Numbered from the stretch's first letter, positions 1-8,934 are shown. The stretch is 56,441 nt of DNA from an uncultured Christensenellaceae bacterium (GCA_944380275.1 CALWHB010000007.1:1-56441); one strand, 5' to 3'. Notes: a model not told the origin generated them from the letters alone. Made by a program: numbers and translations.

Positions 1-73
1 TAGACAAGTCGATAAAGGTAATTTCATCTCTGTTATCTATATTCAGATGGGTGTCGCTAAGTATCAATATCAT
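1..73 (-). CDS. Metallophosphoesterase, N-terminal fragment
   Basis: The reverse strand reads from an ATG at 73 into a protein starting MILILSDTHLNIDN, open to the window edge (24 codons). The SDTH segment after a hydrophobic strand is the first metal-binding motif of calcineurin-like metallophosphoesterases (D and H bind the two metals). A GAGG ribosome binding site lies about 9 bases before the ATG. Only the first strand and motif are visible, so substrate and subfamily cannot be told. Confidence 0.6.
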   Translation of the reverse strand, partial: MILILSDTHLNIDNRDEITFIDLS

Positions 74-476
74 AAATGTATCCTCAAAAGTTTACTGTTT
101 TAAATATAAACATTGTCAGCCGTTTTATACGGTAATATGGTTACAATAAACCATTTTTGTGTAAATATAATGGGAAGTACAATGGATAAATCAAGCTCTA
201 ACCATTTAAGAAGAATTTTCAATTTATTATTCAACTTGTTTGAGTTATATTTATCACAAATTTTGTTCTGAGCGTGTTATTGCTTTACCTCCGAATTTGC
301 CTTTTCGTGCGGGTTGCATAATCCTCTCAAAAGTAAACGGTCGTAAAATCCTGAAACAGGATTTTTCTTTTCCCGTTGACTTTTGCTTTTTCAACATTAA
401 ACCAACAGAACATTTCCCGTATTATGCTTTTTCTCTGCCTGCCGAAAGGCAAATATATTTTTCGGAGGTAAAGAAA
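74..476. other. AT-rich intergenic region
   Basis: About 400 bases with no convincing gene on either strand. It separates the divergent metallophosphoesterase from the sigma-like gene. The only clear structure is a terminator-type hairpin at 345-371. A GGAGG ribosome binding site for the next gene is at 464-468. Confidence 0.5.
345..371 (+). terminator. Intrinsic terminator-like hairpin
   Basis: A perfect 9-bp stem (AAAATCCTG with CAGGATTTT, 3-base loop) is followed by TCTTTT. It lies about 100 bases upstream of the sigma-like gene with no gene before it on this strand. It may therefore be an attenuator in that gene's leader or the end of an unseen small RNA. Confidence 0.5.
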
Positions 477-1093
477 ATGGAAACAAAAAGAAACTGTTAT
501 GATGTGTTTGAGGATAAGATCTCCCCGGATAACGTAATGCAGATAGGAGAGCTTATTGCTTTGAAAACGGTACAAAATTGGTGCTTATAAAAGTACCCAG
601 AAGCGTGTACGTCGGACTTGTGAGAGATATCAACTACAAGAACATGCCCGGTTACACAATTACGGAAGGATACGACCTTGCTCAATCTGCAATTTGCTTT
701 TTATGCGAGCATTTCGGTGAACGTGTATTAGATTTGTGCATAGATCCGAAAACAGGCAAACCTATTACTTTATACGGACTGTGTAGTCGAGTTGTAAGCC
801 ACGAGATTTACAAGAGATGGCTTTTTAATAGAAACACCCGTGGAATAGATATAAAGAAAGATTGCTACGAGCAAAACTTTTTCAAAGACGATTTAGAAGA
901 ATCCTTCAAGAAATGCGCCAAGATAATACGCAGAATGAAACTTACCAAAGGCGAAAGACAGACCCTGGATTGCTATATAGCAGGTATGCGTTTTGTTGAC
1001 ATAGCGGATACGTTAAAAATAGACCGCTCCAACGTATGGAGAAGACGAGAAAGAATACAGAATAAATATAATGCGATAAAAGATAAAGTCTAA
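477..1093 (+). pseudogene. Sigma-70-region-4-like protein, frameshifted
   Basis: An ATG at 477 behind GGAGG opens a 37-residue frame that stops at 588-590. A second frame is open from 533 and runs to 1093. Moving from frame one to frame two at the TTT of 560-562 gives a smooth protein of about 205 residues reading ...GELIAFENGTKLVLIKVP..., which suggests loss of one T. The C-terminal 50 residues (LTKGERQTLDCYIAGMRF, then a helix-turn-helix around DIADTLKIDRSNVWRRRERI) resemble sigma factor region 4 or a LuxR/sigma-type HTH, as seen in small regulators of mobile elements. If the shift is real, only a 171-residue protein from TTG 578 or GTG 581 could be made. Programmed frameshifting and sequencing error are alternatives. 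Confidence 0.5.
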
Positions 1094-1116
1094 AAGATAA
1101 AATATCCGAACAGTAA

Positions 1117-1149
1117 GAAAAAAGGCAACCCGAGATATTTCGGATTGCC
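1117..1149 (-). terminator. Terminator of the tRNA-Ala gene
   Basis: On the minus strand GGCAATCCGA pairs with TCGGGTTGCC (one mismatch) and is followed by a run of six T. It lies 70 bases downstream of the tRNA. The same hairpin, with a poorer tail, could also end the plus-strand sigma-like gene. Confidence 0.8.
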
Positions 1150-1218
1150 TTGTTCTATGCCTGCAAAAAGGTGATAAAAGAAAAAGCAAACAAAGACAGG
1201 TTCGACTTTGTTTGCGTA

Positions 1219-1294
<76 letters not shown>

Positions 1295-1305
1295 AAGCAC
1301 GATTG

Positions 1306-1334
1306 AATATATCACAATTAAATTGAAAAGTAAA
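1306..1334 (-). promoter_or_regulatory. Promoter of tRNA-Ala
   Basis: TTTACT (-35) and TATATT (-10) with a 17-base spacer on the minus strand. The predicted start is about 5 bases before the mature tRNA 5' end. Confidence 0.6.
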
Positions 1335-1430
1335 CCGATTTTGCAAAAATATCAATGAGAATTTTATTGTTAAAGGAGGTTACCGTAGGGTTTTTGCATT
1401 TGCTTGAGTATTTTGTCGGAAAAATTGAAG

Positions 1431-1459
1431 TTGACTTAAATTTTGCTATATATTACAAT
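1431..1459 (+). promoter_or_regulatory. Promoter of the GPH symporter gene
   Basis: TTGACT and TACAAT with a 17-base spacer, 32 bases before the ATG at 1492. Confidence 0.6.
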
Positions 1460-1491
1460 AAAAAAGACGAGAAGTCGTAAGGGGAATTTTT

Positions 1492-3194
1492 ATGGGGAAT
1501 TTCATGCAAAGCGCGGTTGCGCCCAAAGGTAAGCTTAAATCTGCTTGCAATTATGTAAAGACTTATTGGGACAAAGCACCTGCAAACAGGTATTTGTCTT
1601 TTAAAGAGGCTGCGGCATATTGTATCGGCGGTATAGGAATTAATGCCGCGACAATGGTTCCTACATATCTGACTCTTACTTACGGCATGTACGTTGCGGC
1701 TGCTTTGGGCATCAGCAACGATATTATAATGTGGGTGGGCATAATCACGAGTGTGATTACGATTTTGCGGTCGCCGCTCATCAGTTATCTTGTCGACAAT
1801 ACGAATACAAAATACGGCAAATTCAGACCGTATCTTATATGGATGCCCGTTCCTTGCACTATATTGATAGCATTGATGGGCTGGACTCCGACCATTATGT
1901 CCGGGGCGAGCCAGATTGCAATCGTTGCCGTGTATACTGTTATGTTCAATCTGATGCAGTTTTTCATGCAACTGTATACGCTTGCTTTTACATCGATAAT
2001 GCAAGTAATTTCGCCGAGTCCGGAAGAGCGCACGGTAATCATGAGCGTAGGGACGACCGTCTATTCTTTGGGACCGACGATAATAAACGCACTTTTCCCG
2101 CTGCTCGCGAATATGATTTTCACGGTAAAAGGCGGCGGAGGTCTTAGCGAAGACGGAGTTGCTCAGGACTTGCTTGGCGTAAACACTATGGGACCGTACG
2201 AGTAGATACTGCCTGTTATGACGGTAGCATTTTTTGCAATAGGTTACATTACGGCGTTCGGCGTCAAAGAGAGGATGGTTCTTCCCAGAAAGAAGAAAAT
2301 GCGGGTGCCGTTTTTCAAAGGAGTCGTCGACACGCTAAAGAACAAGTACGTTATGCTTGCGAACGCAAGCGGCACTTTGGGCGCGTTCAGAGTAATAATT
2401 TATTCCTACATAAACTGGGTATGTACTTACATGATAATTTCAAAATGGTCGCAGACGATTGCGCTGACGATTATTCCGATGGCGTACACTCCCGGTATGT
2501 TGCTTGCACCGATACTTATAAAGAAATTCGGCAAAAAGAATCTGATACTTTTCAGCAATTTTGCATGCGTCTTTTTTACCGGAATAATGTTCGGCATGAC
2601 GTTTGTGGGCGGAGGGGATAAAATCGTCGTCGGCTGTCGATGTTCGTGCTGTCGTTTATGCTTACTCTCGCCAACAGCGTTCAGGTAGTTACGAACTATG
2701 CGATAACGGCGCAACAATACGATTATCAGCAGTTCCGTACCGGGGAGCGCATGGAGGGATTCTTATCGCAATTCGGTTCTGTACTCAATACGCTTGCAGG
2801 TATAGGATTTGCCTTCATAACACCGGCAATCAACAAGTATTACGGATGCGTTGACGACACGTCTGTGCTTTACAATGCAAACGTGATAATACCTATTCTG
2901 CGCATGTATTGCGTGTTGGGTATAATAAGCGGCGCATTGGGCGCGGTACCGATGTTCTTCTGGGAAATGACAGAGCAAAATCACAGAGAAATCATGGAAG
3001 TGCTTAAAGTCCGTGCCGGGGTTCAGGACGGGCAGATAGACGAAACAACGGGAAAAGAACTTGAAACGAAGTTGCTCGGAGGGGACGAGTTTGCGTGGCG
3101 CGATTATATGGCAGAACACGGAATCGAAGACTCTATAAAGCAGAGAGAAGAGCAAGAAGAAAAAACTCAGGTTCAGGCGGACGGTGCAGATTGA
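1492..3194 (+). pseudogene. GPH/MFS sugar:cation symporter, broken
   Basis: Conceptually one polytopic transporter of about 567 residues. The GPH signature is clear after the first helices (DNTNTKYGKFRPYL, compare DRTRTRWGRFRPYL), and later segments (TNYAITAQQYDYQQFRTGER) are also typical of MFS_2 sugar symporters. Two lesions interrupt it. An in-frame TAG at 2203-2205 follows ...NTMGPYE, and the reading frame changes between about 2610 and 2640; adding one C near 2634 would restore ...IVVGLSMFVLSF... . Both flanks remain well conserved, so decay is recent or partly a sequencing artefact. It lies directly before a GH29 fucosidase, so a fucose or fuco-oligosaccharide substrate is plausible. 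The C-terminal tail is charged and cytoplasmic. Confidence 0.8.
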
Positions 3195-3291
3195 AAAATA
3201 AAAGCTTTATTGACGTTGATTGTGGAATTTACAAAATACGCAAGCAGTGTTACAATAAGATTAAAGGAAAAACAATTCTGAGAGGGAGAAT

Positions 3292-4869
3292 ATGAAAAAA
3301 TGTTTCGCCGTATTTGCGGCAATGGTGATTATTATGAGTATTTTATTATCGTTTTCGGGATGCAACAAGAAGTACGATTATTACGAAGTACCCACAAAGA
3401 CCTATGCTCCGGGAGAAGAATTTTTAGAAGGGTGCGGAAATACGAACAACGGTTACGACAAGGAGAGCGAAGAGGTTGACAGGCTTATAAGCGTTGTTCC
3501 CAACGAGCGGCAACTGGAATATATGGAAATAGAGTATTACAACTTTATCCATTTCGGTATGAATACGATGACCGGCAAGGAGTGGGGTACAGGCGAAGAA
3601 TCACCGTCAAAATTCAATCCTGAAAAACTGGATACTGACCAGTGGTGCGAGGCACTCAAGGCGTCTGGCAGCAAAGGTGTGATATTTACCGCAAAGCATC
3701 ACGACGGTTTCTGTTTGTGGCAGACAAAGACGACCGAACACAGCATAAAGAACAGTCCGTATAAGAACGGCAACGGCGATATTGTCAAGGAATTGTCTGA
3801 AAGTTGCAAAAAATACGGTCTTAAATTCGGCATTTATCTGTCGCCGTGGGATATGAACGCAGAGTGCTACGGCACAAACGAGTACAACGATTTTTACAAA
3901 GAGCAGCTCAGAGAATTGCTTTGCGGCGATTATGGTGAGATTTTCTGCGTATGGATGGACGGCGCACGTGGAGAAGACGCAGAAATCGACCCTGATTTCG
4001 AATACGACATGGAAGGTTATCAGCAGCTTATCAATGACCTGCAGCCCGGTTGCGTAACCGCGATACAGGGTACAGACGTCAGATGGGTAGGCAACGAGGC
4101 AGGAATAGCCCGTGAAAGCGAGTGGAGTGTCGTTAGTATGTCCAATGCCTCTACAGAACATTTTCAGACCAGCGAAGACGGCGCGTCCGAACTTCAGACC
4201 GTAAGTGCAGAGGCGGAAGACAGAGGCAGCAGAGAACTTCTGCAAAATTACGAAGACCTCGCGTGGTATCCCGCAGAAGTGGACGTCAGCATAAGAAAAG
4301 GATGGTTCTATCATTGGTATCAGAGTCCCAAGAGTCTTGAACAGCTTTTGCAGATTTACTTTACGTCTGTAGGAGGGAACAGTTCTCTGCTGCTTAACGT
4401 ACCTCCCAACAAAGACGGTCTTATTGCGGACAAAGACGTAAAAGTTCTCAAAGCTTTCGGCGACGCTATCGCAGCGACGACCGCCAATAAAATAGAGGTT
4501 GAAAAAATCGAAGTCGGCGACAACGATTCTATGGTCGAAAAGAGTGAACTCAACGCACTTCTCAATGACGAACGCGACGGCTATACTTTCACTTCTCAGG
4601 AGTACATCCTGGATTTTTATCTGAAACAGCCCACGTCCCTTTACAGAATAGACCTGAGAGAAGACGTCAGATTCTCTCAGAGGGTAGAACAGTTTGAGGT
4701 ATGGGTGCGTTCTGACGGAAAGTGGACGCTTATAGGCGACAGTACGGTAATAGGAAACCGCAGAATACTTATGTTTGAAGATGCGCCTTCCTGCGATGTC
4801 GTAAGAATAGTCGTCAAACAGTCAAGGAGCGTTCCTGTTCTGAGGAGTGTCGCTCTGTATTCAAAATAA
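3292..4869 (+). CDS. Alpha-L-fucosidase, GH29 lipoprotein
   Basis: A secreted exo-fucosidase that would remove terminal L-fucose from host or plant glycans at the cell surface. The N-terminus is a lipoprotein signal with lipobox FSGC (Cys24). The GH29 barrel follows: FIHFGMNT, KHHDGFCLW, GIYLSPWD and VWMDGAR, where Asp223 is the expected catalytic nucleophile. A beta-sandwich region of about 100 residues ends the protein (YTFTSQEYILDFYLKQ onward) and resembles the discoidin-like domain of GH29 enzymes. The 525-residue length is normal. The start follows a GAGAGGGAG ribosome binding site. It sits 97 bases after the broken symporter and ends at its own hairpin at 4893-4925. Confidence 0.9.
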   Translation: MKKCFAVFAAMVIIMSILLSFSGCNKKYDYYEVPTKTYAPGEEFLEGCGNTNNGYDKESEEVDRLISVVPNERQLEYMEIEYYNFIHFGMNTMTGKEWGTGEESPSKFNPEKLDTDQWCEALKASGSKGVIFTAKHHDGFCLWQTKTTEHSIKNSPYKNGNGDIVKELSESCKKYGLKFGIYLSPWDMNAECYGTNEYNDFYKEQLRELLCGDYGEIFCVWMDGARGEDAEIDPDFEYDMEGYQQLINDLQPGCVTAIQGTDVRWVGNEAGIARESEWSVVSMSNASTEHFQTSEDGASELQTVSAEAEDRGSRELLQNYEDLAWYPAEVDVSIRKGWFYHWYQSPKSLEQLLQIYFTSVGGNSSLLLNVPPNKDGLIADKDVKVLKAFGDAIAATTANKIEVEKIEVGDNDSMVEKSELNALLNDERDGYTFTSQEYILDFYLKQPTSLYRIDLREDVRFSQRVEQFEVWVRSDGKWTLIGDSTVIGNRRILMFEDAPSCDVVRIVVKQSRSVPVLRSVALYSK

Positions 4870-4892
4870 TACAGGATTTTCCAGTCAAAATA

Positions 4893-4925
4893 AAAGAGGA
4901 GTGCGTTGTCTGCGCGCTCCTCTTT
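4893..4925 (+). terminator. Terminator after GH29 gene
   Basis: AAAGAGGAG pairs with CTCCTCTTT around a 15-base region that can pair further (GCG/CGC). The tail is weak (TTTATATA). Confidence 0.6.
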
Positions 4926-5010
4926 ATATATGAATTTTATATAATATAACCGGTTATTGCGATAATAAATTTTCGGCTGTCTGATGTCGATAAAACGGTA
5001 ATTTATTTTT

Positions 5011-5027
5011 TACGCGCGCGGCGCGTA
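5011..5027. promoter_or_regulatory. Perfect inverted repeat upstream of 5130 gene
   Basis: TACGCGC-GCG-GCGCGTA is a perfect 7+3+7 inverted repeat in otherwise AT-rich DNA, 32 bases before the -35 element of the next promoter. No T run follows on either strand, so it is more likely a protein binding site than a terminator. Confidence 0.35.
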
Positions 5028-5058
5028 TTAAATATTTGTAAAATTTTTAAACCCGCTA

Positions 5059-5087
5059 TTGACAAAGAGAGCGTTTGGGGGTGTAAT
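5059..5087 (+). promoter_or_regulatory. Promoter of the 5130-6699 operon
   Basis: TTGACA and TGTAAT with a 17-base spacer, 42 bases before the ATG at 5130. Confidence 0.65.
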
Positions 5088-5129
5088 AAAAGTATAGAAA
5101 AGCGCAACCGAGTTGCTAAGGAGGAAAAT

Positions 5130-6245
5130 ATGGACAACGTGTATCTTTACGGTGAAAGAGGTCTTATCAACGGTATTCTTTTAGACAATGCCGACAAGGC
5201 GCCCAACGCGTTGCTAAAGCAGATTATGTGGGTGGGCGAAACCCCGTCGTTTATCGACGAGGTAGTCAGATGCGAATATCTGGTCGAATTTTCGCTGGGT
5301 GAGTTCGGCAGTCCCGACCTTATTATAATTGCATATACCGCAACAGAAAAATACGTTATATTTACTGAGGCGAAAGTTGTTGAATACAAAAATGCGGTAT
5401 CTGTAAAAGAGAGTTATGCAGATGCGAGTTGCCTGAACGTTCAGCTTGCGCTTAAATGGAGATTCAAAGAGGCTTTGAAATGCAATCCCAAGGACTATCT
5501 GAGAATCGTAGAAGTCAAGATGCCTCCTGTGGGCGACAAAATGAGAAAACTCAATAAGGGAAGGCTGGTTACGTATTGCAGGCAGACTCTGGCAGGAGCG
5601 GCGGGTTATTATTTTGTGGCTATTACCGGAGATAAATACCTGGACAGACCTCCTTTTGACGACGACCCCGTTTTGCCGGAACTTATAGGCGAAACGTGGT
5701 ATAAAGAAAGACTTAATTTCGGATTTCTTACATACAGAAGGCTTGTTGCGGCAGGTATAGCAGACGAAAACGAAGGAGCGTTCGCATTGCCTTCAAAACT
5801 TATGCTGACAGAAGACGACGTAAACGGAGAAAGCGACATAGCTTATTCAAAAGTCAGAAACCTGAGAGGATTCAATACGGAGGAGTGGGGCGAACGCTAT
5901 CAGAAAGTTGCCGAGGCACTTTGCGAAATTGTTCCCAGCCTTATAACAGTCCTTGACGACTGCGCCAATGTAGTCAGAGAAGTCGAGCAACTTCAGGGTT
6001 CTTACAGTTACCGCGTGGGGAACGTAACGTATGCAAAGATTATGTTCCTTCCCAGAGAGCAGGCGGTTGTAATGGCAATTCTCAAAGACGCAAATCTACC
6101 GCAGTATGATTACGACGACGAAAAGAAATTTATCTGTACGATACAGAACTCGAAGACGGAATACGTTGCTTACAGGTTTGACAATATGGACGACGTGCAG
6201 CGTTTTACAGAAAAACTGGAGGCGACTTTCGCGCCTGAAGAATAA
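5130..6245 (+). CDS. Unknown protein with PD-(D/E)XK nuclease-like core
   Basis: A 371-residue soluble protein not recognised as a named family. Residues 61-82 read SPDLIII, then a short turn and YVIFTEAKV. This is the beta-hairpin pattern of PD-(D/E)XK nucleases, with Asp63, Glu80 and Lys82 at the right spacing and acidic residues (Glu44, Glu49) upstream that could supply the first helix acid. The rest is mixed alpha/beta, with a C-terminal region of about 100 residues (VGNVTYAKIMFLPREQAV onward). It has its own promoter and a GGAGG site, and it is followed after 10 bases by the YhcH gene, so the two are co-transcribed. A nuclease or a nuclease-fold binding protein are both possible. There is no partner methylase or helicase nearby. 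Confidence 0.55.
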   Translation: MDNVYLYGERGLINGILLDNADKAPNALLKQIMWVGETPSFIDEVVRCEYLVEFSLGEFGSPDLIIIAYTATEKYVIFTEAKVVEYKNAVSVKESYADASCLNVQLALKWRFKEALKCNPKDYLRIVEVKMPPVGDKMRKLNKGRLVTYCRQTLAGAAGYYFVAITGDKYLDRPPFDDDPVLPELIGETWYKERLNFGFLTYRRLVAAGIADENEGAFALPSKLMLTEDDVNGESDIAYSKVRNLRGFNTEEWGERYQKVAEALCEIVPSLITVLDDCANVVREVEQLQGSYSYRVGNVTYAKIMFLPREQAVVMAILKDANLPQYDYDDEKKFICTIQNSKTEYVAYRFDNMDDVQRFTEKLEATFAPEE

Positions 6246-6255
6246 CGGAGGAGGG

Positions 6256-6699
6256 ATGATATATTCAAATCTGAAAAACTGTTTTTACGACAATCTTGAC
6301 GAAAAGGTCGCAATGTGTATCAAAAAGGCAAAGGCTATGGGAACTGACGTTCCTTTGGGCAGAATCGATTTGTCGGATGATGCTTACGTAAACGTAATGA
6401 CTTACGAGCCGAGGGCAAAAGAGGGTGCGACAGCTGAAACGCACAGAAATTATGCCGATATACAGCTGATTCTCGAGGGTGAAGAACTTATGGGCGTTCC
6501 AATCGGTTCGCTTATTGCAGAAACTGAATATTCGCCCGAAAAAGACGTTCAGATTTGGAGCGGACCTCTGGCTTTTGTAACGATGAAAGCGGGCGACTGG
6601 TGTATGTTTATGCCGGGAGAAGGACACGCGCCCAGCATACGCGACGACAGCACAAGTTGTACAAAAGTCAAGAAGGCGGTATTCAAAATAAAATATTGA
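6256..6699 (+). CDS. YhcH/YjgK/YiaL family protein (NanQ-like)
   Basis: A 147-residue cupin-like protein of the family that includes E. coli NanQ, which speeds anomer conversion of N-acetylneuraminate. Family features visible are HRNYADIQLILEGEE in the middle, with the His and Asp expected to bind metal, and FMPGEGHAP near the end. The start at 6256 is chosen because GGAGGAGGG immediately precedes it; the frame is open further upstream but lies inside the previous gene. It follows the PD-(D/E)XK-like gene by 10 bases and precedes a sialidase on its own promoter, which supports a role in sialic acid use. Confidence 0.85.
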   Translation: MIYSNLKNCFYDNLDEKVAMCIKKAKAMGTDVPLGRIDLSDDAYVNVMTYEPRAKEGATAETHRNYADIQLILEGEELMGVPIGSLIAETEYSPEKDVQIWSGPLAFVTMKAGDWCMFMPGEGHAPSIRDDSTSCTKVKKAVFKIKY

Positions 6700-6796
6700 C
6701 GGGTAAATGCTACGCTCAGTCTGAACGCAGAATCAGATTATATCGCAGCGATACGCTCATGCGGATTAATAATGCTGTAAAATTGTAATAAGCAAA

Positions 6797-6828
6797 CAAA
6801 AAAATCACGTTTAAAGCGTGATTTTTTT
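6797..6828 (+). terminator. Terminator after the YhcH gene
   Basis: AAAAATCACG pairs with CGTGATTTTT around a TTTAAAG loop, followed by more T. The matching A run upstream makes it potentially bidirectional. The remaining bases up to 7050 hold only the sialidase promoter. Confidence 0.85.
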
Positions 6829-6961
6829 GCGTGAAGACTATTATAGACTTAAAAATACAATCTGAATAAATATATCGTAATACGCATACGTATATATGTC
6901 AATAGCGGATTTAACATGGTATAAAAGATATATTTTATACTTCACAAAACAGGAAAAATTT

Positions 6962-6990
6962 TAGACAATAACGCAAAGATGTGATAAAAT
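6962..6990 (+). promoter_or_regulatory. Promoter of the sialidase gene
   Basis: TAGACA and TAAAAT with a 17-base spacer, about 60 bases before the ATG at 7051. Confidence 0.55.
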
Positions 6991-7050
6991 AGTATATAAA
7001 GGATAAAGAGAAGAGTTTATCTGCGGCGGATTTGCCGGTAAGGAGGTATT

Positions 7051-8706
7051 ATGTTGAATAAAAAACACGCACCGCAGCTTGCGGTATTTGCGGTATTTGC
7101 CGCTGTGCTGATAGCCGCGCTCGTGATAAGCGGTATATATGCGGATATTTGTTTTGACAATATTTGGGTCTTTATAGTCGCTGCCATAGCTTATCTCGCG
7201 TTGACGGTAGGAGTGCTGATGTTTCTGATATTCAACGAGGGATTGTTTTTCTCGTCGACTGTGATGAGCGGACTGTTCTGCGGGGCGTTGTCTGTGTTGC
7301 CAATCGTGGGACTTATCGTAACGATGTTGCAGGTTCCTTCCGAAACAGACGGGTTGATATGCGGCATCGCGCTGCTTGTGCTCGGTGTTGCGTTCCTCGT
7401 ATATCTGATAATAAAGGCTCTCGTCGTAGATTTGTTCCAGCCGATAGCTCTGAACACTCTCAATATGATAATGCTGATTATAGGCGCGGTATTTATGCTT
7501 ATAGCGGCGTTGGTTGCGTTGATTACTAAAGCGTATGTAATATCGTGCGTGATTTCAGCGACGCTTGTGCTGACTATGCTTGTAGGTGCTGCGTGGGCAA
7601 AAAATCAGAAATACGGCAAGTTCCACAACATCGTAGGCGGACCGTACTTGTTGTTTGAAGGCAAAACCGACGGGTACTCTGCATACAGAATCCCCTCTCT
7701 CATTGTTATGGATAAGGACGTGCTCAACTCAAAGTGCGGTACGCATTTCAAAGAAAACGTATTGCTCGCGCTCGTAGAGGGCAGGAAGAATTCCGCACAC
7801 GACGTTGGAGTGGTCGACATGCTGGGCAAATTCTCTCTTGACGGGGGCAAGACCTGGGGAGAGCAGAAGACGATATTCACTTTTGGCGAAGAAGTGGGCA
7901 AATACGGCAACCCCACCGTGGTTCTCGATAAGGACACGGGACTTCTCAATATAGTACATATGAGCGCGACAAAAGCCACAGGGTTCAACTATAACACTTT
8001 CAATATAAGAGGAAAGCTGAAAGACGACCTGACTTTCGAGTGGGAAGAACCCGTCAACATAAGTCTGCCCAAAGACCCCAACATAAAAAGAGGTGCGGCA
8101 GACGGCGTACGCGCGGATACGCTTATGGTGGGACCCGGCAAAGCAATGCAGATAAAAGGCGGTCAGTATGACGGCAGACTTATTGCGCCGGCAAGCAATA
8201 ACGGCAGTTCGTTTGTCATATACAGCGACGACCACGGCCTGACGTGGAACAGGAGCGAAGTTGCAGGCAGCGGCAACGAGTGCGAGGCGACTCAGCTTGA
8301 CAACGGCGACGTCGTAATGGTGGTAAGGGACGGCGCGGGTTGCTGCAATTATCATCCCAGACAATTCCAGAAACTTTCGTATTCCAAAGACGGTGGCGCG
8401 ACATGGTATGAGAAGGAAAAAACCACTCCGCTTAAAACTCCTATATGTATGGCGTCGGTTTATAACGACAACGGCAAGCTGATGCTCAGTTATCCGGACT
8501 CCTTCCACACCAGAGTAAACCTTTCTGTAGGAACGACGTCTGACGGACAGAACTGGAGCAGCAAGCTCATATACGGCGGTGCGGCAGGGTATTCTTGCAT
8601 GGACGGCGACAAAGAGGGCAATGTATACGTACTTGCAGAAATAGGCAAAGTCAATTACAGCGACGCGATAGTTTTTGCAAAACTGAATACCCAAAACCGA
8701 AACTGA
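7051..8706 (+). CDS. GH33 sialidase with polytopic N-terminal membrane domain
   Basis: Residues about 195-551 form a GH33 exo-sialidase. YRIPS supplies the first catalytic arginine (Arg213), HDVGVVD the likely acid/base Asp251, and GYSCMDG the likely nucleophile Tyr514. Asp-box repeats are at about 262 (SLDGGKTW), 392 (SDDHGLTW) and 445 (SKDGGATW). Unusually, the first 185 residues are not a signal peptide but about six hydrophobic segments (near 9-30, 38-61, 68-93, 101-122, 131-158 and 160-182). Both the N-terminus (NKKH) and the end of the last segment (KNQKYGK) are basic, so the positive-inside rule places the catalytic domain in the cytoplasm. That would fit hydrolysis of imported sialyl-oligosaccharides, though an outward domain cannot be excluded. 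The start follows TAAGGAGG. Confidence 0.88.
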   Translation: MLNKKHAPQLAVFAVFAAVLIAALVISGIYADICFDNIWVFIVAAIAYLALTVGVLMFLIFNEGLFFSSTVMSGLFCGALSVLPIVGLIVTMLQVPSETDGLICGIALLVLGVAFLVYLIIKALVVDLFQPIALNTLNMIMLIIGAVFMLIAALVALITKAYVISCVISATLVLTMLVGAAWAKNQKYGKFHNIVGGPYLLFEGKTDGYSAYRIPSLIVMDKDVLNSKCGTHFKENVLLALVEGRKNSAHDVGVVDMLGKFSLDGGKTWGEQKTIFTFGEEVGKYGNPTVVLDKDTGLLNIVHMSATKATGFNYNTFNIRGKLKDDLTFEWEEPVNISLPKDPNIKRGAADGVRADTLMVGPGKAMQIKGGQYDGRLIAPASNNGSSFVIYSDDHGLTWNRSEVAGSGNECEATQLDNGDVVMVVRDGAGCCNYHPRQFQKLSYSKDGGATWYEKEKTTPLKTPICMASVYNDNGKLMLSYPDSFHTRVNLSVGTTSDGQNWSSKLIYGGAAGYSCMDGDKEGNVYVLAEIGKVNYSDAIVFAKLNTQNRN

Positions 8707-8738
8707 GCATTTCAAAACAGATAATTTGAAACCATAGG

Positions 8739-8765
8739 AGGAGAGCATCACGCTCTCCTTTTTTT
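8739..8765 (+). terminator. Terminator after sialidase gene
   Basis: AGGAGAGC pairs with GCTCTCCT around ATCAC, followed by six T. Confidence 0.9.
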
Positions 8766-8877
8766 AAAGAAGAAATATTTCGAGGAAAGACGCTTAAGTA
8801 AAACAAGTATAATCGAAAAAGAAATGAATACAAAAGCATAAAATATTTCGTTTGCGGTGATTTTTTGTTTCAAATTT

Positions 8878-8906
8878 TGGACAAACAAAGCATTTTATTA
8901 TATAAT
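8878..8906 (+). promoter_or_regulatory. Promoter of ddh
   Basis: TGGACA and TATAAT with a 17-base spacer, 28 bases before the ATG. Confidence 0.65.
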
Positions 8907-8934
8907 GTAATCAGTTTTTTTAAGGAGCGTTTCT

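Noticed and set aside
182..271. Short frame starting MDKSSSNHLRR
   Set aside because: Under 30 codons, no proper ribosome site and very AT-rich; kept as intergenic.
2203..2205. Recoding of TAG as an amino acid
   Set aside because: Only one in-frame TAG interrupts a gene, the same gene also has a frameshift, and the ROK gene ends naturally in TAG. A mutation or sequence error is simpler.
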